From Smittia aterrima (lineage: Eukaryota; Arthropoda; Insecta; Diptera; Chironomidae), in contig CP093829.1 of the NCBI GenBank assembly GCA_033063855.1, positions 20,925,537 to 20,989,536 of the forward strand: a stretch of 64,000 nt of DNA. The letters run 5' to 3'. The stretch's first letter is position 1, and each line of letters starts with the position of its first letter. The notes beneath the pieces are model-generated. The model ran no database searches and was not told the DNA's origin. It saw only the letters and a list, made by a program, of their open reading frames with translations. Below, in pieces: positions 1 to 12,600 of the stretch. A program made the position numbers and the translations under genes.

Positions 1-3000
1 TCTCAAGATTCTTGAGTCAAGAGACTAGCAAAGGCTTTGACATAAACCATCGTTCGATCCAAACAAGTCCAAGAAGATCCTGAATATTGACCTAATAATT
101 TGCGAAGATATTTTCACTCAGAATGACGCAGTTCCATTTACAAGCATCCAACTCCGCCTAGGAGAAGAAAAAAAATCTATGAACATAAAGAAAAGGCCCC
201 CAAGGAAGACAAAGTCTTGGCGAAACAAGGAAATATTTTGACAACTTTTAAGGGAGAAGAGGAAGCAACAACGAATAAAAAGGATTTTCCCGTTAAATTT
301 GATGTTGAACGTCATTAACGAAACTGAAGTGTGAGTTTTTCCAACGAAAACGAGAGCGAGATTATTTTCGGGGGAGCTGCATTGATTTTCTCATGAACTT
401 TTCCGCTTTTTGCACTCACCATGGTTTCGGAATATTCATCGTCACTTCTTCTACTGAAATTGATTTTTTTGACTCGAGAGGCGAAAGCGAGAAATCTTTG
501 ACGAGTGTAGGCGTAAATGCTGAAAGAATTTCTGATAGGACATTGCGGAATAATCGATAACGAACAAAATAATTATCAAGGCAAGAGAAAGCAACATATT
601 GAAGATGAGAAAAGAAACTTTTAATTATTGATTGAAATCTACTCAACAATCGCTTCAGTGAAACATCATTCTCATTCTGCATCAACAGCAACAAGAGGAG
701 CGAAATGTTATTTAATTTTCTCAAAGCTTTTCCCTCTTCGCATTTTTTACCCTCCATCATTTCTTTGGTGCTTAATTTTCAATCAAATAGAAAAGTTATC
801 GAGTCGCCTTGTGTGGGTGGGCGAACGACAAGCGAGAAAAAGAGACGAGCGATACATTTTTGTTTCGTTCGGGATTTCCTTTCAGGCGAAAAATCTATAA
901 AACGCTTTTTTACATTTACACAGGCCACCCTTCTACTCACACACACATCAACATTCCATTCTCTCTCTCTCACTTCTGTTAGAGCAATTTTCTTCTATAT
1001 AATGCAAACTGTTGGGGACGAGGGAAAGAAATACATTTTAACTCAAATTCAGAAGCGAAAGAGCTGAACCGAGCTCTACACGTGATGCGCAAAGCGAACA
1101 AAGTTCTTTGTAAAAAATGTGCACGTTTCAAGCACAATGTATACGAGATACTAGACTTGATAACGGGGAGGAAAATTCGATATTTTACCCGACATCACTG
1201 ATTGTTGTTGCTGAATTTTTTTTGCGTTATTTTTCACACAGTTTGGATTCGAAAGGAGTTTGAAAGGAAGTTGAACGAATGGAGACGAAGCTTAAGAGCG
1301 TGTTGATCATTCAGGGAAGTTCGTTTCACATTAAAGTACTTTTTTATAGTCTTTCCGCCTTTCATTCGCTTTTCGATGGAATCAAAACAGAATAGAAGAA
1401 CAAATAAAAATTTCAACACCATGCGAGATTTATTACAGCGAGGGATCGTAAAAGAAATTGCAATCGAATCATACTCTTACGCAATTTTATCTCCAATGTT
1501 TGGATGCTGCTCAACGCAAGCTCGTTCTCACACCGTTGGATCGATACGAGACGAAAACGACACGCAAACGTTTTAAATGAAAAAAGCGGAAGAAAATATT
1601 TGCAACAACCGACTTTTCAGAACATTTATTTAAAGTAATAATCAATAATTTACTTGTGCGAATGACACAAGCGAGTAGAAGAAGAGAAGGGAACCGGAAC
1701 CCGGGCACAATGCTTTTCATTTCCTTCCCTCTCAAGCAAGGCCTTTTGGGATTTTTCCTCTTTCTTTATGGTCTTTTCTCTCTTCAACAAACATTTTATG
1801 TAGCGTTATGTGCCTGGTGAAAAAAAATATTCATCTTGTGGACACTCAATGTGAGGATGGATTTGCATTGCAGATGAAAGTTCTTTTTAACGATCAATCG
1901 AACGGAAATAGAACCAGAAGTCTCATCAAAGCAAACGAGGTATTCTTTCGTAATTCAAACTCTCACACATCAAGTAATCAAATTTACTTTTTGATTTGAT
2001 TTTCCACCCTTTCGATGTGAACGCTACACATGGCAAAAAATATTCATAACATGAAAGCATAAATCGATTCATTAAACATTTATGTTGATTCTCCACACAT
2101 GTTAACACTCAGATGAGATGAACATACAAGGAAAGTCCGAATAATTTGACTTCCATCGTTTAAAAGCTTTTATGAAAAAGCTTTCGTCGAGAAAAATGAT
2201 TTGACCCAAAGTTTAACATAAACGTCATGCTCACATGAGAAACACAAACCAACCCTTCAATGAATTGTCAAGGAAAAGAAGAGAAAAACTTGTTGAAAAC
2301 TATTTCGTAGAAGAGAGAAATCAGTTGCTCTTGGAACAATTTGGCAAAGCTAATTAATTTTTTTGCTCGATTTTCTTTAAACTTTTATTTTGTAAATATT
2401 CCTCGTACTTTTGAATCGAAGCTTAAACACTTTTAAAACTTTTATTCACTTTACATTTAACTTCGTTTCGTGTGCACTGATTTAGTTTCTTTTGATTTCT
2501 TTAACTTTGTCATTTTCAATTGAACTTTATTTTCTTCTAAACGTAAACTTTCGAAAATATTTAATTTGTCTAGATGAACATTGTTCACGTAAAAGTTCTT
2601 TAAAATCGACAGGAAAGTTTAGGGTTTATGCTATTTCACGTATTTCACATTTCATTTTAGAGCACATCTTGTCGAATTGAAGTTTCTTGCAAGACTGCGA
2701 AGAGAATCGAAAGCTTCTGTTTTGTTGATATTTCATTGTGAGGGTGAAACACAGACTGGCAAATGTTCCGCTTTTCTCCTCTCTCTCTCCCTTCGTTGTT
2801 TGCAATTGTTAAGCAATTGAATGAAGATTGTTGAATGTGTGTAAAAGCTCCGCTAGTGGAAAATTGTTTTTTTTTCTTTCTCGCTGTAAACACACATTGA
2901 CAGTGAACACATCAAAAGCTTCGCAATCGATTCACATGTGAGTGACATGTAATAAAATTATCAATCCCATTTACTCTCTTCTCCACCCACAGAACGTTTT

Positions 3001-3807
3001 CTCTCTTTGGACAGGAGATTGTGTAAATGAAAAATCCATAATTTCCTTCATTACCCACATACTTCGCAAACAACATTCCAGAAGAGTCTGCTCCTGAGTC
3101 TGCTACTACTTCAAAGCCCAATTTTGAGAGAATGAGAGACTTTTCCGCCACCCACAAGAGAAAACGTCGATAAAAATATTTTCACGTAGTCCCTGGCGCT
3201 GTCTGATAATTGAGAGAGCGGAGAACAATATTATTTTTCCAATTTTCACATTCCTTGTTTTCGTCAATCGGCTGTGTGTTGAAAACAGCTGAACATTTTG
3301 AGCAATTGCGATTTTCGTAGCGTTTGATAGTGGTGACAGGGAGGAGAGAAAATATTACTAAGTAGCGCGTGGGAAAATTGATTTCCATCGGTTTCTCGTT
3401 GAGTTTCAGTCGCATTGTCGAGGAAAAGTTTTTCGAGAACCGATGAACATTGATTATCGATCATTTATTTCTGAGTTCAGATTTTGTCAAGTCTTTTTCT
3501 TGGAACTGAAAAAGCAATTACAAGTTTCAGAGCGCTTGAGATTCCTTTGAGGTTTCGTTGAAAGTTTCCTTTAACTTATTTATTATAAAGTCAAATCATT
3601 TTAATTATAACTGGAGCAGAATTCATTTGAATTCGCTTTTAATTAACATTTTCAACTAGAAGCAACAATTGTAAAGAATTTTTTTACTTCAGTCATTTCA
3701 CTGTCGCCAGTAATCTTTGAAAAAGTTTCCTCTATTGCTGAAACATAAAATTTCCATTAATCAACATTTTCCATGCAAAACTTTTTCTCTGGTCAAAAAT
3801 CTCATTT
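1..3807. other. Gene-poor stretch, no coding region supported
   Basis: I see no convincing gene on either strand. The open frames here are short, many begin at TTG rather than ATG, and none shows a recognisable domain. A TATAAAA-like string lies near 893-899 with CT/CA-rich sequence at about 920-975, but no coding exon follows that I can identify. The right end is the 3' flank of parkin. Confidence 0.6.
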
Positions 3808-3813
3808 TTTATT
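3808..3813 (-). terminator. Poly(A) signal of parkin
   Basis: AATAAA on the minus strand, 26 bases past the parkin stop codon. Confidence 0.6.
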
Positions 3814-3838
3814 TGTTGCTAACATTTCAGTCTTTTCA

Positions 3839-5463
3839 TTACCCAAACCAATGAGCTCCCATGCAATCTCTCGTCCACTCTGTTTGGCATATCCAGCACC
3901 ATTCAAAGCTGCATCCTGCACGAGTGCACACCTTAATGAAACGATATTTTATTTTTAAATAGCTTTCAAATGAACTGCAAACGAACTCACCATGTGCATG
4001 CAACCACCTGCTCGCTCTGTCGGGGTTCTGCACTTTGGACATGGTTTTGTTGTTACTTTAATTGCTACTTTCGATGCTTCATCCCATCGAGCGTCAGCAA
4101 CTTTTCCAGGATCAACAGAATATTCACAACTTGCGTTTCCGACGACTTGAACTTCTGGAAGACATTCGCCGATGTGAAAGCCTTGTCGACAGATTTTACA
4201 GAACACAAACTGTAAATGAAAGTTAATGAATGATGAATGACAATTAGCTTATGACAACTTACTCCGCAACCGTTTTGACAATGAACTCTCGTACAATCAT
4301 CATCAACAATGATTCCCATGCCACAATTGGGTTGAGGACATAACACTCCGCCTGCTTGTAAAACAAATTCTTCAGTAGCAAATCTCTGATAACGCTCATA
4401 CTGTTCATTCGACAGTAACTTGAAGTGATGAACTTCTTCGATAAAGGAATTTTCACAGCCAACTGGGCAAGGGAGAGTGTAGCCAATATCCGGATGAGGA
4501 AGAAATTGACGATCTTGAAGACGTGAAGTGCAATAAAGTTGGAAGCATTCAAGGCAAGTGACATGTCCTGACTCACAAGGAAAGATCAAGACAGGATCGC
4601 TGACTTCACCACAAGACAAACACGGAATATTCTTCAAGTTTGTTTTGATCAAATTAAGAGGAGCCGCGTAGTCTTTTTCACCTCCCGATGGATGTTCAGA
4701 GCATTTAAAATAAAACTCAGCAAATGGCAAATCATTCTCTTCGTTTGATACGCAAGCAACTTCGTTACTCTCACAATGTCCGTGAATTCTTTTTGGTTCA
4801 AGAACATCTTCCCAACAGCTCGGATCTCGATGCACTGTGAATGCTCCACCTTTGCAAATATTGCAACGAGCTCTTAACTTTCCCCTACACAACTTTTTGC
4901 AATCAGGGCAGTGAACAAAGAAGTGAGCTTTGCTTCTTTCAACATTTCTCAATGAAATGTTATGTCGCTCCTCTTCATTCAATTGCAAATCCACTAAAGT
5001 TGAAGAGAATGGTTTGGACGACAATCCTGGATCTTCTGATGATTCATCTAAGACTGATTCAAGACATTTCTTGTTCAGCATTTGAGATGGTATCCGTGAT
5101 CTTGCCTTAACTGCATGAAGAATGCTTTGCTGTCCCAAATCACATTCCTTTGAAATTGCGATAACTTTTATTATTGAAACAATGAAATGATTTAATTTTA
5201 TTTACACCAATTGTTGTAGAATCATCAAGCTCCTTTCCAGCAAATATAATTTTCACTTCATTTGGTTCCATTCCCAACTGTGGGCCAACTAACTCTTTAA
5301 CTTTCTCGATATCCCATTTTGGATCCAATTCAACACTAAGCGATTTTCCATTTGTTGTTTTAATAAATATTGATAATCTGTTTGATATTTTCTTTTTTCC
5401 AAAACTGAAGATCTCTAACATAGCTTGGAAGAAGTCCCTGATAGCGTCGAGAATAAAATTCAT
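3839..5463 (-). CDS. park: Parkin, RBR-type E3 ubiquitin ligase
   Basis: This is the E3 ligase that PINK1 activates on damaged mitochondria to drive mitophagy. Four exons join in phase: 5463-5206, 5147-4263, 4209-3991 and 3931-3839, giving 484 residues; as I recall, fly parkin is about 482. In order: a ubiquitin-like domain (about residues 28-105, with IIFAGKEL), RING0, RING1 with paired Cys/His ligands, IBR, and RING2 ending in the family's terminal WTRDCMGAHWFG. The PINK1 phospho-acceptor serine in CDLGQQS falls at residue 94, the numbering known from Drosophila. The catalytic RING2 cysteine of GGCMHM is C451 by my count. The introns are 58, 53 and 59 bases. The ATG lies only 128 bases past the stop of the upstream reductase gene, so the 5' UTR must be short. 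Identity is certain; the first exon is supported by the Ubl reading frame. Confidence 0.97.
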
Positions 5464-5569
5464 AAGAAGAATTTATTGACCAAAATATTTATGTGAACAG
5501 CTGTTCCAATCGGTTTGGAATAATATGAAAAATGAAATATTTATGCTTGAAACATTCCGTTGCATGAAC

Positions 5570-5575
5570 TTTATT
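5570..5575 (-). terminator. Poly(A) signal of the SDR gene
   Basis: AATAAA on the minus strand, 16 bases past the reductase stop. Cleavage is expected near 5550, leaving under 100 bases before the parkin ATG. Confidence 0.6.
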
Positions 5576-5591
5576 TTCCCTGCAAAGTCAT

Positions 5592-6434
5592 TTAATTGAA
5601 ACCTCCTTCGATTCTCATTGAAGTTCCGTTGATGAAACTAGAATTGTCGCTCAGAAGATAAATCACTGGATCGACGACTTCTTTGACTTCACCGAATCTT
5701 CGAAGTGGAATGCGATTGAGCATTGAATCAGCTTTCGCTGGATCAGACCAGTTCTTACGACCCATTCTCGTTAGTATGACAGTTGGATTGACAGAGTTCA
5801 CTCGAATCTTTCTAGGTCCAAGTTCAAGAGCTAAAGTCTTCGTTAAGGAATCAAGTCCAGCTTTTGATGCTGAGTATGCAGCGTGGCCATCGAAAGCAGC
5901 CATACTTGCAATGGATGAAACATTGACAATTGAACCTCCGTCTTTCAGTTTGGGAAGAAGCGACTGAATTACATTGAAACAAGCTAAAAAGAAAATTGAA
6001 ATTAAAATACTTGAAGTGATAATTAAAATACTTTCTACCTTTCAAGTTCACATTCATTGTTTGATCAATGTCTTCTTCAGTTAGCTCTGCAAAAGGTTTG
6101 ATAACAGCAGTTCCAGCATTGTTGACAATTCCATCTAATTCCACATCAAGAGCTCTCAACGTTTCAGATGTTTTATTCCAATCCGATAGATCCAATTGCA
6201 CCGCTTGGAAGGTTTTCCCTTTAAGCTCCTCTTTAAGTTCGTTCAGTGGTCCAGGAGAACGAGAAACTCCAATCACATTAGCTCCCAATCGCACTAACTC
6301 AATCACAAGATCTTTTCCGATTCCTTGAATTTAAAGAAGCACAAGAAAGTGAGTTTTTTTTTATTTTAAAACTCGTTTTATTTACCTTGTCCTGCTCCAG
6401 TAACAAGAATAGTTTTCAGCTTTAAAGACGACAT
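5592..6434 (-). CDS. Dcxr: L-xylulose / dicarbonyl reductase (SDR family)
   Basis: A classical short-chain dehydrogenase/reductase. The closest family I recognise is DCXR, which uses NADPH to reduce L-xylulose and alpha-dicarbonyls such as diacetyl. Three exons (6434-6386, 6323-6039, 5983-5592) give 241 residues; as I recall, human DCXR is 244. The first intron splits the nucleotide-binding TGAGQGIG motif, which is complete only after splicing. NNAG, the catalytic serine region NVSS (about 132-135) and the YSASK motif (Y148, K152) are all present. The C-terminal stretch with VNPTV, NWSDP and MLNRIPL, and the end in EGGFN, are typical of DCXR rather than of other SDRs. There is no signal peptide, so it is probably cytosolic. 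It lies head-to-tail between Iml1 and parkin with very little spacing. Substrate assignment is by family only. Confidence 0.9.
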
Positions 6435-6641
6435 CTTAACTCACTCAGAAAAAATATTCAACTGTGTCGGCGAGTGAGTGAACTTATTGCGAGTCACAAA
6501 AAACAACTTGTGAGCTTCTTCTTATTCTCGCGTTCTCTTCACATGCAATAAAAGCTGTTCGTAAACATAATCTGTTTACACATTCACTGATAACGAAGTC
6601 ATTCGGATTAAAATACTTGAATCTCAATCAAATGAACAAAT

Positions 6642-6647
6642 TTTATT
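6642..6647 (-). terminator. Poly(A) signal of Iml1
   Basis: AATAAA on the minus strand, 43 bases past the Iml1 stop codon. Confidence 0.55.
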
Positions 6648-6690
6648 TTCAAATATTCAAAACTGAGAAAGTTTTTGTACTAAACAAGTT

Positions 6691-9600
6691 TTATGCTGCA
6701 ACAGTTGATAACTTTTCCTTTTTCTCCCAAGAGCTCTCCCAGAAATTCGCTAATCGTCCATCAGAGTTTGAACAAAAATCTTTAAAGTTACGAAGCATCC
6801 GAAGTTGGAAGATTTCGTCAGTTCCATTGATCACAAGAGATTTCCATTTCTTATTAGAAATCATGTGATTCCATTGCCAGAGGAATCCTAACTTGTAACC
6901 ATGTCCACTATTCCCGTTTGCGATTCCATTTTCGTGGCCGTTTTTGGAGTCTGCTGGACTATTTTGAACGTGTCGAGATATGTAATTCTCTTTCTGAGGT
7001 GTTGCGTTCTGTTGAGCGTGATAATAGTTCTTGAGTCGCTTCTGAGTTCCTAAGCTTCCAACTAATGGAGCAGCTGTGTCAACATTGCTCATTCCGAGAC
7101 GTCTCATCGAAGCTCGAACGCCATGTGATGATGATGGCACGAGAATGAACATATTTCCAGTCACGTGTACGTATTGCCAGTCAGCGCTACTGTCATTTGA
7201 TCCAATTTTCGACTCACAACGACAGGAAATGAATCCGAAACGTTTAACGATTTCCTCTTGGAAGAGCAACATTCGATCGGCCCAAGTTTCTTTCTTAAAG
7301 TCCTCAAACAAACACGATCGATTTTGTAACAAACATTCAACATTCAAAGGCACGAAAATTGGTCCTCGCAATGGCTCAGATCTCTCAACGAAAGGCTCCG
7401 CTAATGGATCTGCTGGGATTGGCCTTCAAATAGAGAAAACAAACAAAATTAGAAGAATTAAATTCAATTAAAATTTAAATTGCTTACATCAGTTGAAATC
7501 CACATTGCGTCGCTTTTCGACTCCATCCATAAATTAAATCATAAACGATTGGACCAGAAGCGGTTAGCCACTGCGCAGTAATCTCAAAAGAGCTTCCTGG
7601 TGTCATCATCCGATGGTAACGAGCATGTCCCCACTCAACACGATCACTTTTCGAACCCAAATCAATCTCTAAATGCGATTGCTTATAAAGTTTTCCAGCA
7701 TTGATCCTGGTTTCAACATCGTCCTTAAGAAACGATGGCACATCTAACTCAGGAGATTTGTCGGTTGGCGTTTGTGCGGCGGTGTTTGTAATAAATTTCA
7801 AAGGAATTTCTACTTCCATCCACTCGTTCTCAAAAGCTTCAAGATCTCCAAGTGGTTTCTTGTAATCTACTGATTCAACATCTTGGTTGACAATGTAGTA
7901 GAGATAGAATCCAGAGATGACAGGCAGAGTCATGTCTCCACTTGCATGACAAATCAGTTTCTTCGATCGCATCGCCTCAAGAATTTCGATTGGATTGTTG
8001 ACACCCTCGACACGACTGTAAATCCACATGATAGCGTCGTAAGAGGAGAAGGCAAGTGATGGCATGCTAGGCAATGGTTCTAAGAATCCAACTCCATTGT
8101 TTGGGCTTTTGAAGGCTTCAAATATTTCTGCTATTGATGAAGTAGTTTTGAACTTTGGTGGTTCCGGAGCGAAGCTAATTAAAGAGAACAAAATAAATCT
8201 CAGATCAGATGACAATTCATCAACTTACCAGTCGTCATTGTCTTCACTGTCGCCTTTCAAAGAAGCCTTCTCAGCGAGCGTTGCATGAAGTTGCATCAGC
8301 GCCGATTTTGTTTCAATCTTCGAACCAGATCTATTTTGCATTGAAACATTTGAGCTATTTGTGTTTAAAATTTAGAAACAAAATTTCCCAGAAAAAAGTG
8401 TGTAACGAAATGACAAAAAAAAAGTGAGAAAAAGAGAGAAAAAACCTTTGATTAATGTTGAATAATGATTCGCAGATCGGCACAATAAATGAACTAAAGA
8501 AGAAACATGCTTGAACAACGACGAAGTCCTGGTACTTGGAAACATGCGATCGGGTGACAATCTACAAAATGAAACTAACCTGTTGTAACTTGGCAAGTGA
8601 CTACTACTAAAGGATTTCTTAATTCTGATTGGAGATTGCGTGGGACTGTGATGAGTTGTTTTTGAAAAATAATTGAGTTGCAAAGACTAAAGCGAAACAA
8701 AAACCCAAAAAGCGGAATCAAGATATGATATCTCAACTTGTTTTAATGAAGCATGAAAAATCTAAATAAAAATGGCATTCCAGTGAGTTGTGCAACCAAA
8801 AAATGTTTAAAGTTTAAAACCATTAAAGAAAGATAAAGATTTTAACCTTGGACGCAATCTTTCTGGATACCGGTTGCTGCCGACACGCTCTCGAAACGGA
8901 GAGTTTTGGAGAGTCTGCGAACGACATGAAAGTTGTTTCAAAAATAGTTCTAGGGAAGCAAGAGTAATGATAATGCCAATAAACTTATCACTCAAAGTGT
9001 TCTAGCCTATCTTAAGCATTTGATAAGAATTTTGCAAGCAAATGTCAAGACATCGCTCCGTAGCAACAAATGAATGTAAATGGAACATCGAAAAGAGTTC
9101 AAGATTGACCTGATTGTGTACAGCTGGCTGTCGCGATTGAATGCTGGTACTTGTGCTGTGCCGTCTTCTCGTCAAATGAGATTGTTGGGTCGTTGGACTT
9201 CCCTAAAATTCGTTGAGCAAAAAAGGGCGCCGGGAAAAATGAGTTTTTACACAAGATGAGAAAATTATTGTATGAGAAACTATTTATCGTCAATATGTTA
9301 ATTTTTCATGCTTCACTCGATTTATCAAATTATTTGAGAATGCTTCAATATTAAAACATTTCGGCTCACCCTTGGTTTCTTCACTCGTCTTATCTTGTTA
9401 AGATGTGTCTCAACAAATTTGTGAAACTCTTCGACTTGCTGTTTAACAGTCGTCATTGAATTGTCATGAACATAAATGTCACAGTGTTCAAGATTTTCGT
9501 CAATTATTCTCTTCATGAAAACATCGTCTTTTGGCAGCAAATACATTCGATAACGCCAATATTTCATTTGCTGTGTTGAAATGAATTAGTTTTACTGGAA

Positions 9601-12600
9601 AACAAAGAAGAAAATTTCTCACCTCATGCAACATAAAGTCAGTGTCACCGCGAGTGCAAATGTACTGATCCATGTTATTCCAATTAAAGTTCTCAAGCTT
9701 TTCTGTTGTGAAATTAACGCCAGAGACTTCGTAGGTGTCATGATTAGGAGCGTGAAAGCGATAACGATAATCTACGTTGATTGGACTGTAAGGATGACGT
9801 GGTCTGTATCGAGTAACTTTGATTTCTCCAGTTGAACTTGACAAAGTGATTTTGTGAAATATTCGTCCAATTGAAAGTAAATATTCTTTGACAGTTTCAA
9901 GCGAGACTGGAGCCACGATCGAAGGCTTTGGCTGAATAGATCCACCGCAGCAAGGAGCAGAAACTGGCTGAGGTTGCTGTTCAGGGAGAACGATTAGTTG
10001 AAAACCCTGAGCTAAACGTTGAGAGACAAGTTCCTTGAACACTTCAAACGTCGACAAAGGTTTTCTTGGAACAGCTCGATGTCTCATGAAGTCTGCATTG
10101 ACATCATCTGGCAGCAATGTGTAAATGGATAGAACGTAATCGTTGTTCAATGACCTTTTGTCAGGAAAATAATCAGTTGTTATAGGAAGACAAGCTGGTA
10201 TGGTCAACGACTTCCAATCGACTCCTACATTTGAATCAGAAATAATTAATAATCTTGATTTGTTGCAAACAAAGAGCTAAGAGAATTGTAAAACAAATAT
10301 CTAAGAGCAATGATAAATGAAAGCATGCAACTAACATTTCAACAACAACAATAGCCATACAGAGAGAGATACAAAGTGCATGAGTAGGAAATTTTACTAT
10401 AACCGACCACCAGAATTTGCATTGAAGCTAAACAGAAATTTGCTTTAATCTTGAATCAATAAAGAGTTCAATTCAATTCGAGATTACTTCTCGCCAAATG
10501 GCTTTTCATCGATAGGAAGAAATGGACTCTCAGTCAAATTCTTCTTCGAATGAAAAACCTCTTAAGTGTTCTACTCTAAGTGCTTTAAAAATAAACATTT
10601 TACGCATTCCGTTTTTCCACAACATTTAAAGATTCAACGGAGTGAACAGAGTTGTGTCCGAGTAACAGAAATATTGCACAAAGGTTAGAAAGTTGACTTC
10701 TAATTTTAGGTTTAATATTGTGCAACAATTTAACGACACGAGACATCGAGTTTTCTCATCTCCATCTCACACAAAATACAAATCGTGAGAAGAAAGAATA
10801 AGAAAATTTCTACGTTTCTAAAAATTCTCAAAAATTTTGTATATCCGACCTATGATTATCGTCTTGTCAGCTTTACATTATCAACAGAGAGGCCACACGA
10901 TGAGCACGGCATTGAATCAAGTTCGATTTATCGGTTCGGTCACAAATAACATCGAAAAATTTAACAAATTTGGATTTGCACATGAAATTGCGTAAATAGA
11001 AAAAAAGAAAAAATATTAATTTTCACGGAACTCCTGAAATTTGTTGTGGAAACTTAACGAGCATTACTCTTCAAGTTTCGACGGTTGGATTATTCAAGAA
11101 ATAATTAATCAATAATGAGGAATGATGATGACACTTTCACTAACAGAAATTGTGTTTAACACTTCAATTAACAATGAGTTTCTGAGTGCGGGGGAAGCCG
11201 CAAAGTTTTTTTTGTCTTTAGCGAGCTCTTTAAGGCATTCAAACGTTAATATCAATGACGCGAGTCGATGAAGGGTTTAGATAAATAAAATGATTTTTCA
11301 CAGATTGTGCGATCCAATGACCTCACCAGTTGTCAACGCTGGCGTCCACTCTTGTTCTCCAGTTGCTCCCCACAGAAGAGTCTTCGATGGTGTGGCTGTT
11401 ACTGAATGAGGCGAAAATGGCGAATTCATCACAGAAGACTTACGCTTTGGACCAACTGATGTGGAAAGTTAATTAATTTTGATTGAACTCTTCTAAACGT
11501 CACTAGACTTACATGATTGCTCATTTAAATATGAGAAACGATCGACTGGCGTGTTGTTAGCGCTTGAACGATTAAAGTCCTCATCAAATTTCTCAAACGA
11601 CTTGCTGATTGAATTGTGTTTCTGACGCCTTCCAACTTGGCAAACTGAGGTGTGTACATAATCTTCTGTGTTTGACAGCGTGAAGGAATCATCTCTCGCA
11701 AATCTGATATCAGGCGATTGATTAGTTGGCACAGCTTGATAATGATGCTGTTGAATCAACACTCCAGTTGGACCTTTCGGGAAAATGTGAGACCAACGAC
11801 GACGATTCGATGTTAACTTGATTGTGACATGTGATGGATCGAATGGATTGATTAGCGCTCGTCCGTTTCTAATCGCACATTTCTGCATCGCCTTTCTCGT
11901 TTTTGCTAAAGTTGATTGTGAAGCAGATTCTTTAAGTGAATTTGAATCATTCTCGTAAATGTTGTTGTAGTTTGTGTGATGAATATCTGGGTCTGACATT
12001 TTCCTTCGATGTGCCTTTGTGCTTGGGAAGAAGTCCCATTCTTTAGGAGCGCAAGTAACCGAAGTCGAATAGTTGCTAAGAGCGTCAAGACTCGGTACTG
12101 AAGTTTTCTTTGTCCTCGGTGTCCTTGGAATTGTGTTTACATGGTTGGGAAGAGCAAACACCTGAGCATCGTAGGCGTCATAATCGAATAGAGAATTGTG
12201 AATGTATTCAGTGTTTGAGTCGTCATAGAAGTTGATTTCTTCCTTCAACTTTTTCATTTCATCGACGTTCGTAGTGTAATCGCTTTTCTTGATTAAAGGC
12301 GGTAGTTTTATGCGAGGAATGAATGATGAGTAGCCAACCTTTTTATTCGTTGAGTAGAAACTTAAATTGATCCAATGTGGCATTGAATAATCGTCAACGG
12401 TCGTAAGACTTGAATCCTTGTAGTGAAATTTGAGTAATGGAACTGCGTGTAGTGGTTGCTCTCCAACGCACACCAAATCACTCGACACGCCGTTATCAAT
12501 TATCTGTACAGAGAATATTTTAATTGTTTCAATGTAAATAATCTGAAAGCAAAGTGCACTAACCCTTTGCTTCGTGATATTTGTGAGCTCACGATCAACT

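Noticed and set aside
416..760. 114-codon minus-strand frame with a leucine run
   Set aside because: Composition follows local AT-rich repeats; no domain, signal peptide or flanking exon fits.
2912..3157. 81-codon minus-strand frame
   Set aside because: It starts at TTG, has no ATG upstream, no splice-supported extension and no recognised motif.
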